From Pseudomonas faucium (GTDB lineage Bacteria > Pseudomonadota > Gammaproteobacteria > Pseudomonadales > Pseudomonadaceae): 64,000 nucleotides of DNA. Of the stretch, positions 56,815 to 64,000 are shown in pieces. Under the pieces are notes generated by a model. The model saw only the letters and a program-made list of their open reading frames with translations. It was not told where the DNA came from and did not search any database. Position 1 is the first letter of the stretch; each line of letters begins with the position of its first letter. Made by a program: the position numbers and the translations under genes. The stretch spans positions 1 to 64,000 of the forward strand of contig NZ_BQIP01000001.1 in assembly GCF_021602585.1 (NCBI RefSeq). Direction: 5' to 3'.

Positions 56815-59604
56815 ATGCAGGACCCGCGCCCGAACCCGAGGCTGTGCCTGGAATACCGTGCCGACCGGCCGATTTTCAGCGACTTTGTGCAGCAGGCCCA
56901 GCGCTCGCCTGAAGCACCGGCGATCATTGGCCCGGGCATGCGCTGCAGTTATGGGCAGTTGCAGGCCATCAGCCAGGGCATCGCCAGCTGCCTGCTAGAA
57001 GGCGCCGCCAGCAAAGGCGAGCGGGTGCTGATCGTCTGCAGCCGCGGTGCCGGGCTGGTGTATGCCATGCTCGCTGCGCTGCGCGCCGGCTTGCCGTTCA
57101 GCGTGGTCGATGTGGCTTACCCGCCCGCGCGTATCGCGCAGTTGCTCGAGAGCCTGGAGCCTGCGTTCATCCTGTGCTGCGGTGAAGCGCGATTCACCCC
57201 GCCAGGGCGCTGCCCGGCGCGGCTGATCAGCGTGCCGGACACGCCCGCCGAGGTCTTGCTGCAGTTTCCCGAGCAGCCAGGGGCATTGCCCGAAATCGAC
57301 CCGCGTGCGCCTGCCTATATCACCTTCACCTCCGGCAGCACCGGTACGCCCAAGGGCGTGGTGGCCAACCACGCGCCGCTGGTGCATTTCATCGACTGGC
57401 ACGTGCGCCGCCACGGCTTCACCGGGCAGGATCGCTTTTCACTGCTGTCGGGCCTGGGGCACGACCCGGTGTACCGGGATATCTTCACGCCCTTGTCGAT
57501 TGGCGCGACGGTCTTTTGCCCGGCCCAGGCGACCCTCACGCACCCTGCGCAACTGGCAGCCTGGATACGGCAGCACGGCATCACGGCCATTCACCTGACG
57601 CCTCCCTTGGGCAAGCTGATTGCCACTGGCGCGGACCTCGACCAACAGTCGTTGGGCGCATTACGCTGGTTGTTCTGGGGCGGCGATGCCTTGAGCCCTG
57701 CGCTGTACCAGAGCATGCGGGCGATTGCCCCGTCTGCCACCAGCGTGAACTTCTACGGCACCACGGAAACGCCCCAGGCGATGGTCTTTCATCAACTCGA
57801 CCCGCAGCCGGGGCAGGGCGCGATACCCCTGGGCAAAGGGATCGACAGCGCCCAGGTGCTGGTGCTGAACGACCAGCGTCAACTGGCCGGCGAAGGCGAG
57901 GTGGGCGAGATCCTGATTCGCAGCCCATACCTGTCCCTGGGTTACTGGCGTGATCCGGCGCTGACTGCGGAAAAATTCGTGGTCAATCCGCTCACCGGTG
58001 AGCCCGGTGATACCTGTTACCGCACAGGCGATCTGGGCACTTACCTGGCGGACGGAAGCGCCACCTTCCTAGGCCGCGGCGACTGCCAGGTGAAGATTCG
58101 CGGCCATCGCATCGAGCTTGCCGAAATCGAAAATGTGCTCGCCGGGCTTTCGCCAATCACGCAATGCGTGGTGGTGGCCAACACCGAAGGCGCGGCGCCA
58201 AAGCTGGTGGCCTATTGCGTAGCGCGGTCGGCGGTAGCCGCCGGGTACCTGCGCGAAGCGCTCGCCGCGCAATTGCCGGACTACATGGTGCCGGCGCAGT
58301 TCGTGTTCCTCGATGCAATACCGCTGACCCCCAACGGCAAGATCGACCGGCGCGCATTGCCGCCGCCACAGGACGCCCCGAGCAACAGCGCTGACACCCT
58401 GACCCCGCTCGCGCAGCAGCTGGCAGACGACTGGGCGCAGATACTCCAGGTGCCGCACATCGATGCCAACCTGAGCTTCGTCGAGCTGGGCGGCGATTCG
58501 CTGTCGTTCGTCCAGGCCTCGACGGCGCTCGAAGCGCGGATCGGGCAACTGCCGCCGCGCTGGGAGTCGCTGCCGGTGAAGGCCCTGGCGGCGCTGGCGG
58601 CCACGGGCAAGGCGCCCAGGCACGCATTGCGGGCCATGGAAATGCCGGTGTTGATGCGCATGCTGTCGATCTTGCTGATCGTCATGGGGCACCTGGGCGT
58701 GCTGGGCAAAGGCATGATCATGGGCGAGACCACCGCGCTGTTTCTGGTGTCGGGGCTGGGGCTGGCGCGCTTTCAGGTCAAGGCCATCAACGATCGCGGC
58801 GATGCGCGCTCGCTTATCAAGTCGATGTTCGCCATCGCGCTGCCGACCCTGCTGTACACCGCATTGGTGCAGTGCGTGTTCGACCGGCTGCACTGGCAAT
58901 CCTTGCTGCTGATCTCCAACTGGTTCCCCGCCGAAACGGTCGGCCACTTCAGCTATTGGTACATCGAGGTGCTGGTGCAGATGGTGCTGATCATCGGCCT
59001 GGTGCTGTCGATCAGGCCGGTGCGCCTGCTGATCATGGCCGACCCGTTCCGCCATCTGCTGCTGGCCGCCGGTGCGCTGGTGCTGGCGGACCTGGCGCTG
59101 AGCCGCTGGGTGTTCGACGCCACCGCGCTGTACAACCGCGTGCCCCAGCACTACCTGGCGGCCATGGTGCTGGGCATGGCTGTGCAATATGCCGACACGG
59201 CGCCGCGCAAATGGCTGGCCAGCGCGGTGGCGGTGGTGGTGGTCGGCGAGCTGGAGCTGGTGACCATCGCCGGCTACGGCTGGGACATGTGGCTGAGCGG
59301 GGTGCACATCGACATCGCCTTGCCGGCGGTGCTGGCGCTGATCTGGTGCCGCTCGGTGCCGGTGCCTGGGGCGATTGCACGGGGCGGGGCGCTGATTGCA
59401 TCGTCGACCCTGTTCATCTACCTGACCCATTACCAGTTCCAGTCCGTGGCCCGGCGTATCAGCGACCAGCCGCTGTTTGCCGTGGCCCTGGCGATTGTCG
59501 GCGGCGTGCTGGTTGCCTATTGCTGGAACCTGGCGTTGCGCCTGATGCTGGAGCGCTGGAACCACCGCAAGCGCCCCGCAGATGCCCTGGAACCTGCCGC
59601 CTGA
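56815..59604 (+). CDS. adenylation-carrier-membrane acyltransferase fusion protein
   Basis: A 929-residue protein starting at ATG 56815 (MQDPRPNPRLCLEYRADRPI). Residues about 20-510 form an NRPS-type adenylation domain: A3 around Ser173 (FTSGSTGTPKGV), A4 near 206 (DRFSLLSGLGHDP), A5 near 312 (NFYGTTETPQ), A7 near 402 (YRTGDLG), A8 near 420 (GRGDCQVKIRGHRIEL) and A10 Lys509 (NGKIDRR). A carrier domain has the phosphopantetheine Ser562 in ELGGDSLSFVQ. From about 608 to the end there are about ten membrane helices with LLIVMGHLGVLGKG (His626) and LFLVSGLGLARF, an acyltransferase-3-like pattern. There is no condensation or thioesterase domain. It probably activates an acid, holds it as a thioester and transfers it to a membrane or surface acceptor. 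Substrate and acceptor are unknown. The A4 and A5 regions resemble those of fungal LYS2. Confidence 0.85.
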   Translation: MQDPRPNPRLCLEYRADRPIFSDFVQQAQRSPEAPAIIGPGMRCSYGQLQAISQGIASCLLEGAASKGERVLIVCSRGAGLVYAMLAALRAGLPFSVVDVAYPPARIAQLLESLEPAFILCCGEARFTPPGRCPARLISVPDTPAEVLLQFPEQPGALPEIDPRAPAYITFTSGSTGTPKGVVANHAPLVHFIDWHVRRHGFTGQDRFSLLSGLGHDPVYRDIFTPLSIGATVFCPAQATLTHPAQLAAWIRQHGITAIHLTPPLGKLIATGADLDQQSLGALRWLFWGGDALSPALYQSMRAIAPSATSVNFYGTTETPQAMVFHQLDPQPGQGAIPLGKGIDSAQVLVLNDQRQLAGEGEVGEILIRSPYLSLGYWRDPALTAEKFVVNPLTGEPGDTCYRTGDLGTYLADGSATFLGRGDCQVKIRGHRIELAEIENVLAGLSPITQCVVVANTEGAAPKLVAYCVARSAVAAGYLREALAAQLPDYMVPAQFVFLDAIPLTPNGKIDRRALPPPQDAPSNSADTLTPLAQQLADDWAQILQVPHIDANLSFVELGGDSLSFVQASTALEARIGQLPPRWESLPVKALAALAATGKAPRHALRAMEMPVLMRMLSILLIVMGHLGVLGKGMIMGETTALFLVSGLGLARFQVKAINDRGDARSLIKSMFAIALPTLLYTALVQCVFDRLHWQSLLLISNWFPAETVGHFSYWYIEVLVQMVLIIGLVLSIRPVRLLIMADPFRHLLLAAGALVLADLALSRWVFDATALYNRVPQHYLAAMVLGMAVQYADTAPRKWLASAVAVVVVGELELVTIAGYGWDMWLSGVHIDIALPAVLALIWCRSVPVPGAIARGGALIASSTLFIYLTHYQFQSVARRISDQPLFAVALAIVGGVLVAYCWNLALRLMLERWNHRKRPADALEPAA

Positions 59605-59610
59605 ACGCGC

Positions 59611-60249
59611 TCAGCGGTTGCCCGGCGCCAGCCCATTGAGCAGCAAACGCACCGAGGATGCCGTGGCCGCGTGGTAGTCGATGCGCTGCTCGCTACCGCC
59701 GGGGGCATGCCAGCAGCGGTTGATGCAGGCTTGCGCGATGGCCCACACCGAGGGCAGCACGTGCTCCGGGTTCACTGGCGCCAGCTGCCCGCTGCCGATC
59801 CACTGGCGGATCTGCGCGGTATTGTCCCGGGCCTGGCTGGCCCAGCGTTCGAGAAAGTCGCCGGGGATGCGCCGGCCCCCCTCCTTGAGTTCCTGCAACA
59901 GCACTTTGGAGGCGAACGGGCGGCCTTCGAACAGTCCGATCATGGACGTGACCGTGCGGCTCAGCGCCTCCAGCGGTTGGTCGCCCTGCTGGAAGGGCGC
60001 GCAGGCGTCCAGGTAGCGGGGCGCGATGTCCTCCAGCACCTGGCTGTAGATGTTGGCCTTGGATTTGAAGTAGTAGAGCACGTTGGACCTGGGCAGGCAG
60101 GCCAGGGCGGCGATGGCTGAGAGCTTGGTGGCGGCATAGCCCTGCTGGGCGAATGCTTCGCTGGCGGCATTGAGGATGGTACTGCGCACGGGTTCGGCCA
60201 GGGGCTCCTCGCCAGCCTTGGGCATTTCTCGCGGCAGTTCGAACGGCAT
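59611..60249 (-). CDS. TetR-family regulator
   Basis: A 212-residue regulator if started at ATG 60249 (MPFELPREMPKAGEEP). A longer TTG frame reaches 60297 but runs into an AT-rich repeat. The helix-turn-helix is ILNAASEAFAQQGYAATKLS with IAALACLPRSNVLYYFKSK. The C-terminal ligand domain is helical (VTSMIGLFEGRPFASKVLLQ; HVLPSVWAIAQACINRCWHA). It converges with the fusion gene, leaving only 6 bases, so it may control a different target. Confidence 0.85.
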   Translation of the reverse strand: MPFELPREMPKAGEEPLAEPVRSTILNAASEAFAQQGYAATKLSAIAALACLPRSNVLYYFKSKANIYSQVLEDIAPRYLDACAPFQQGDQPLEALSRTVTSMIGLFEGRPFASKVLLQELKEGGRRIPGDFLERWASQARDNTAQIRQWIGSGQLAPVNPEHVLPSVWAIAQACINRCWHAPGGSEQRIDYHAATASSVRLLLNGLAPGNR

Positions 60250-60290
60250 GATGTACACGGCAAGCTTCCCTGAAGCGGGTAAAGTCGCAA

Positions 60291-60306
60291 TATACAAAAA
60301 TATACA
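60291..60306. promoter_or_regulatory. AT-rich repeat upstream of TetR gene
   Basis: TATACAAAAATATACA carries a direct repeat of TATACA around AAAA. A very similar stretch (TATATATAAAAATATATAC) lies at 61412-61430 upstream of the LysR gene. Both may be bound by the TetR-family protein, but no experiment is implied. Confidence 0.45.
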
Positions 60307-60345
60307 GCGTAGGTGTGCACTCGCCTGATAAAAGCCTGTGGCGCG

Positions 60346-61266
60346 TCAGGCGATGGCGTTGGCGCTGGCCAGCACCAGGCTGCGCAGCCAGCGGGATGCC
60401 TGCGCCCGGTGCTTGCGGGCATGCCACAGCTGGTAGTAGCGCAAGGGCTTGGTGGCCGCGGGCAAGGGCTCGATACGCAGCGGCAGGAGCTCGGCGTAGT
60501 GCCGGGCGAAGGCGCGGGTGGTGGTGAACACCAGGTCGGACCTGACCAGCGTGTAGGGCGCCAGGCAGAAGTACGGCAGGGTGGTGGTCACCCGGCGCAG
60601 CAGGCCGGCCTTGGCCAGCTCGGTGCCGATGGTGCCATGGCCGCCGGCGGTGTGGGTCAGCACATCGAGGTGGTCGGCCTGGCTGTAGGCCTCGCGGTCA
60701 AGGCTGCCGGGCGCGATCGGGTGGCCCTCGCGGAGCAGGCAGACCAGGTCGTCGTCGCACAACGATTGCAGGTGCAAGTGCTGCGCCGGGCGTTGCCAGT
60801 TGCCGATCACCAGGTCCAGCGAGCCGTCTTCGAGCCCGCGCTCGTAGCCGCCTTCGGCCTGCAGGTGGGTCAGCTCCAGGGTGGCGCACGGCGCCTGGGC
60901 GTGGAAGCGCTCGATGATGGCGGGCACGAAGAACACGCTCAGGTAGTCCGGCGTGCTGATGCGAAAGTGCTGGCGGCTGGTGGCGGGGTCGAAGCGGTCG
61001 ATCGGGTGCAGCACCTGGTCGATCCCGGCCAGGGCCTGGCGCACCGGGTCGATCAGGGTCTGGGCGTGGCTGGTCAGCAGCATGCGGCTGCCGCTGCGCA
61101 CCAGCAGCGGGTCGCCGGTCATCTCGCGCAGGCGCCGCAGCGCCACGCTGATGGCCGGCTGGCTTTGCCCGAGGCGTTCGGCGGTACGTGAAACGCTGCC
61201 TTCGGTGAGCAGGGTGTACAGCGTGCGCAGCAGCTGGGCATCGCAGTTGGGGGTGGGCTTGGGCAC
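60346..61266 (-). CDS. LysR-family transcriptional regulator
   Basis: A 306-residue regulator starting at GTG 61266, with GGAGAA at a good distance (61276-61271 on the minus strand). The helix-turn-helix is LLTEGSVSRTAERLGQSQPA with ISVALRRLREMTGDPLLVRS. The effector domain covers FRISTPDYLSVFFVPAIIER and onward to VLTHTAGGHGTIGTELAKAG. It follows the rubredoxin-reductase/Rieske oxygenase genes on the same strand and is the likely regulator of them. Confidence 0.88.
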   Translation of the reverse strand: MPKPTPNCDAQLLRTLYTLLTEGSVSRTAERLGQSQPAISVALRRLREMTGDPLLVRSGSRMLLTSHAQTLIDPVRQALAGIDQVLHPIDRFDPATSRQHFRISTPDYLSVFFVPAIIERFHAQAPCATLELTHLQAEGGYERGLEDGSLDLVIGNWQRPAQHLHLQSLCDDDLVCLLREGHPIAPGSLDREAYSQADHLDVLTHTAGGHGTIGTELAKAGLLRRVTTTLPYFCLAPYTLVRSDLVFTTTRAFARHYAELLPLRIEPLPAATKPLRYYQLWHARKHRAQASRWLRSLVLASANAIA

Positions 61267-61311
61267 GGCAGTTCTCCAGCACGGCAAAAAACCAGGCCAG
61301 TGCGCGGTCCC

Positions 61312-61395
61312 TGTGGGAGCCGGCTTGCCGGCGATAGGGCGCGAATCGGCGGTTTGCCAGGTCTGGCCTTATCGCCGGCAAGCCGGCTCCCACAG
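61312..61395. repeat. inverted REP pair (class A)
   Basis: Two REP cores in opposite orientation about 35 bases apart, between the LysR start and the rubredoxin-reductase 3' end. Confidence 0.9.
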
Positions 61396-61411
61396 CAGAG
61401 GGTGGTTTCGA

Positions 61412-61430
61412 TATATATAAAAATATATAC
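61412..61430. promoter_or_regulatory. AT-rich repeat upstream of LysR gene
   Basis: TATATATAAAAATATATAC, similar to the element upstream of the TetR gene at 60291. It lies between the rubredoxin-reductase stop and the LysR start, upstream of a REP pair. A shared regulatory site is possible. Confidence 0.4.
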
Positions 61431-61449
61431 TGCAAGCCCGCTCGGGTTG

Positions 61450-62802
61450 TCACCTCCAGGCTGGCAGCGTGCTCAGCAGTTCGGCCTTCTGCTGGGTCGC
61501 CTCGCCCATCAGCACGAACCCCTGCACGCGGCGGTCGGGGCCGTGGTAGAGCGAGCGGATGGCGGCGATGCCTTTGCTGCAGCGGCTGAGCAGTTCGGTC
61601 GACCACAGCCCCTGGTCATCCAGCGGTGAGGCAACCACCGTCGGCAGCACGCTGGTCTTGATGGTGACCGGCATGGCGGGGTAGGCGACCGACGTCGGTT
61701 GCCCAGCCAGGGTCTGCGCCAGCGCCCGTGCCTGCAGCATGATCGGCATCACGTAGGGCAGCAGCAGGCCATGCACCTGCGCGCAGTCGCCCAGGGCATA
61801 CACCTGGCTGGCACTGGTGCGCAGCTGGGCATCGGTGACGATGCCGCCCTCGACCGCGATGCCGGCGGTGCGCGCCAGCTCCACGCGCGGCTGCAGGCCG
61901 ATGGCACTGAGCACGTAGTCCACCTCCAGCGTGCCGCCATCGGCCAGTTGCAGCTCAAGGCTGCTGGCGCGGCGGTGCACGGCGACCGGGCCGTTGCCCA
62001 GCGCCAGGCGCACGCCGATCGATTGCAGGGCGTTGGCCATCTCTTCGCCGGCTTGCTCCGGCAGCAGGCGGCTCAGCGGCCAGGTGGCGCGGTCGACGAC
62101 GGTGATCTCGTGCCCCGCGTGGCGCAGGTCGTTGGCGAACTCGCAGCCGATCAGCCCGCCGCCGAGGATGGCGATGCGGCTGGCCTGGCCGATCTGCTGG
62201 CGCAGGTGCCGGTAGTCATCCAGGTCGTTGACGGTGATCAGCGCATCGGCCCCATCGCCTTGCAGCGTCGGGCGCCGCGGGGCGGCGCCCAGTGCCAGCA
62301 CCAGGGCGCGGTAGCGCTGCGCCTTGCCGGCGAAGTACACGCACTGGGCATCGACGTCGATGCGCTCCACGCTGGTGTGGGTGAGCACCGTGGCGCCCAG
62401 CTGCGCAGCCATCTGCGCGGCATCGCTGCTCACCAGCTGGTCGGGCAGGCGCCCGCTCTGGCAGGCATTGGACAGCGCCGGCTTGGAGTAGAACTCACCG
62501 CCATCGCGGGTGACGATCACGATGGGGGTAACGCTGTCGAGTTTGCGCAACTCACGCGCCACGGTGTAGCCGGCCAGCCCTGAGCCGAGGATCACCACCG
62601 GCTCGACCGCGCTGGCAAGCGGCGCCTGGGCCTCCTGCGGCAAGCGCACCATGTCGAAGTCGGCCTTGCCCACGCCGCACTCCGGGCAATACCAGTCCTG
62701 CGGCACATCTTCCCAGCGGGTACCGGCGGCGATGCCGTCTTCCGGCCTGCCCACGGCTTCGTCGTAGAAGAAGCCGCACACCAAACATTCCCATTTGTAC
62801 AT
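61450..62802 (-). CDS. rubredoxin-rubredoxin reductase fusion
   Basis: A 450-residue electron-transfer protein starting at ATG 62802 ([18 protein letters not shown]). The N-terminal rubredoxin binds one iron through Cys6, Cys9, Cys39 and Cys42. A linker leads to an FAD/NAD(P)H-dependent reductase with two nucleotide-binding folds ([40 protein letters not shown]) and the FAD-binding [11 protein letters not shown]. It should pass electrons from NAD(P)H to an oxygenase. It lies 14 bases after the Rieske oxygenase gene. Confidence 0.93.
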   Translation of the reverse strand: MYKWECLVCGFFYDEAVGRPEDGIAAGTRWEDVPQDWYCPECGVGKADFDMVRLPQEAQAPLASAVEPVVILGSGLAGYTVARELRKLDSVTPIVIVTRDGGEFYSKPALSNACQSGRLPDQLVSSDAAQMAAQLGATVLTHTSVERIDVDAQCVYFAGKAQRYRALVLALGAAPRRPTLQGDGADALITVNDLDDYRHLRQQIGQASRIAILGGGLIGCEFANDLRHAGHEITVVDRATWPLSRLLPEQAGEEMANALQSIGVRLALGNGPVAVHRRASSLELQLADGGTLEVDYVLSAIGLQPRVELARTAGIAVEGGIVTDAQLRTSASQVYALGDCAQVHGLLLPYVMPIMLQARALAQTLAGQPTSVAYPAMPVTIKTSVLPTVVASPLDDQGLWSTELLSRCSKGIAAIRSLYHGPDRRVQGFVLMGEATQQKAELLSTLPAWR

Positions 62803-62816
62803 GTTGGCGACTCCCG

Positions 62817-63866
62817 TCAGCTGGTGAAGGCGCGGCCCAGGCCCAATGCGCTCAAGGCACGGCGATAGGCCGTGGAGGAACGGTCGGCGGGGATGTGGAT
62901 CTCCAGCGACAGGTCCAGTGGCAGGTCTTCGGGGCGGCACAGTTCGACGATGTCGCGGTCTTCCTCGAACACCTGCTGGTTGAAGGCGTAGACGTCATCC
63001 AGCGGCAGGTGCTGGTCGAAGTTGCGGGTGATGGCGCAGAACATGCGGGTCTTGCGCGCCGAGATCGGGCTGGCCGCGTTGAGGATCACCAGCTGGTGTT
63101 CGGCATCGGGAAAGTTGACCGCCAGGCGCGCAGTGAACGGTGCGAACACATCGAACGTGCGCTTCCACTGGAAGCCGGCCGGCGCACGGTGCTGCAGCTG
63201 CTTGGGGAAGTTGCTGACGCTGCTGACGTATTCGGCATGCATGCCATGGGGGGTGAGTTCGGCCTTGTAGGTGGGCACCACCGGGTTGTCCCGGTCGGCG
63301 AAGGCGTCGTGGTGGATCCAGGCGAAGTGTGCCACGTCGATGAAGCCTTCGACCTGGCGGCCGGCGGAGGCGGCGATGTCGATCGACGGCGGCAGGATGC
63401 GCTGGAAGCGCGCGTCGTGCCACGACGGCATTTGCGCGAAGGGCGCTTCGCTGCCGGCCATCAGCACCCAGACCATGCCGTAGTCTTCGCGGGTGGCGTA
63501 CATCTGGATGCGGTGGCGCTCGGTGAGGTTGGCGTTGGGCTCCGAGGGGATGCGGGTGCAACGCCCGTCGGTGCCGAAGTGCAGGCCGTGGTAAGGGCAG
63601 ATGATGTTCTCGCCCTGCACCCAGCCCTTGCTCAGCGGTGCGCCGCGGTGGCTGCAGATGTCGCGGGCGGCGTTCAGCTTGCCGGCGGTGCGGTAGAGGA
63701 CGATGGGCTCGTCCAGCAGGGTCACGGCGTAGGGCTTGTCGCCGACGTCGGCGCTGAAGGCCACGGGGTGCCAGTGGCGGGTGAGGATCTCGCGGTCGTG
63801 GGGGGTGAAGGAACTGGTCTGGGTGATCGGGTTCCAGGTCGGGGCAGGGCAGGCTGTGGCGGGCAT
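62817..63866 (-). CDS. Rieske non-haem iron oxygenase, alpha subunit
   Basis: A 349-residue oxygenase starting at ATG 63866 ([13 protein letters not shown]) after AAGGAG. The Rieske cluster ligands are Cys71 and His73 (CSHRGAPL) and Cys90 and His93 (CPYHGLHF). The mononuclear iron site is in [20 protein letters not shown]. It is a single-subunit type like vanillate O-demethylase or other aromatic demethylases/hydroxylases, fed by the adjacent rubredoxin reductase. Substrate is unknown. Confidence 0.9.
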   Translation of the reverse strand: MPATACPAPTWNPITQTSSFTPHDREILTRHWHPVAFSADVGDKPYAVTLLDEPIVLYRTAGKLNAARDICSHRGAPLSKGWVQGENIICPYHGLHFGTDGRCTRIPSEPNANLTERHRIQMYATREDYGMVWVLMAGSEAPFAQMPSWHDARFQRILPPSIDIAASAGRQVEGFIDVAHFAWIHHDAFADRDNPVVPTYKAELTPHGMHAEYVSSVSNFPKQLQHRAPAGFQWKRTFDVFAPFTARLAVNFPDAEHQLVILNAASPISARKTRMFCAITRNFDQHLPLDDVYAFNQQVFEEDRDIVELCRPEDLPLDLSLEIHIPADRSSTAYRRALSALGLGRAFTS

Positions 63867-64000
63867 TTCGCTTCTCCTTGTTATCGATCGCATCGAGTGC
63901 CAGGTCGATGCTAGAGAAGCCCGGGCGGCCTGCCCATGGCGCGGGGCACATGTTGGTCATATGCCGCTGCTTATGTTCCGGCGCCATCCCGGGCAACCTG
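63867..64000. other. upstream region of the Rieske oxygenase gene, window edge
   Basis: The final 134 bases carry the ribosome site and probably the promoter of the oxygenase/reductase operon. No complete gene is visible. A plus-strand frame begins near 63961 but is too short to judge. Confidence 0.35.

Overview
This 64 kb window is GC-rich, tightly packed bacterial chromosome. Gene content points to a Pseudomonas of the P. putida group. It has a complete urease operon with ureJ, a PvdQ-type acylase, a lexA2-imuA-imuB-dnaE2 mutagenesis operon, hpd, a MexEF-OprN-type efflux operon, and many inverted pairs of the Pseudomonas REP element (core GCCGGCTTGCCGGCG) between genes. I saw no rRNA, tRNA, CRISPR array, transposase or integrase. 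The assignment rests on family recognition, not on a database search.

Layout. 1-1656: a Mor-like regulator and two DUF2589 proteins, the second cut by the window edge. 1938-5660: small orphan proteins, a Fur-fold regulator and divergent pvdQ. 5771-10320: lpxH-ppiB facing glnS-cysS. 10461-14583: a two-component system, ilvE with a strong terminator, a hypothetical gene and a glyoxalase-fold gene. 14855-20420: ureD-A-B-C-E-J-F-G. 20426-22077: a DUF899 protein and a HAD phosphatase. 22171-27901: the SOS mutasome operon. 28014-32821: an aldo/keto reductase and LysR gene divergent from a CoA-transferase/short-chain fatty acid transporter operon. 32946-36854: a DapA-like/class II aldolase pair divergent from an XRE-cupin regulator, then an AraC/LysE pair. 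37115-39536: a TerC-CBS-CorC membrane protein behind a short leader ORF, overlapping a RarD-type permease tail to tail. 39571-48072: signalling genes around hpd (a CSS-EAL phosphodiesterase, a stand-alone CSS sensor, a DJ-1/PfpI protein and two convergent hybrid kinases). 48174-55260: a TPR protein and the efflux operon. 55535-60249: an MFS transporter, a large adenylation-carrier-acyltransferase fusion and a convergent TetR gene. 60346-63866: a LysR regulator, a rubredoxin-reductase fusion and a Rieske oxygenase.

The strongest candidate for something undescribed is the 929-residue protein at 56815-59604. It joins an NRPS-type adenylation domain, a phosphopantetheine carrier (Ser562) and a multi-span membrane acyltransferase resembling the acyltransferase-3 family in one chain. 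That reads as a one-polypeptide machine for activating a carboxylic or amino acid and transferring it to a membrane or surface acceptor, in logic like DltA-DltC-DltB. Its adenylation domain has fungal LYS2-like signatures around the A4 and A5 motifs.

Other unusual points: a CSS-domain sensor without its EAL domain, whose last codons lie in the hpd terminator; the lexA2 start codon inside its own predicted operator; a palindrome containing candidate start codons of the XRE-cupin regulator; a translationally coupled leader ORF before the TerC-type gene; the Mor/DUF2589 cassette; and a shared AT-rich repeat upstream of the TetR and LysR genes near the right edge.
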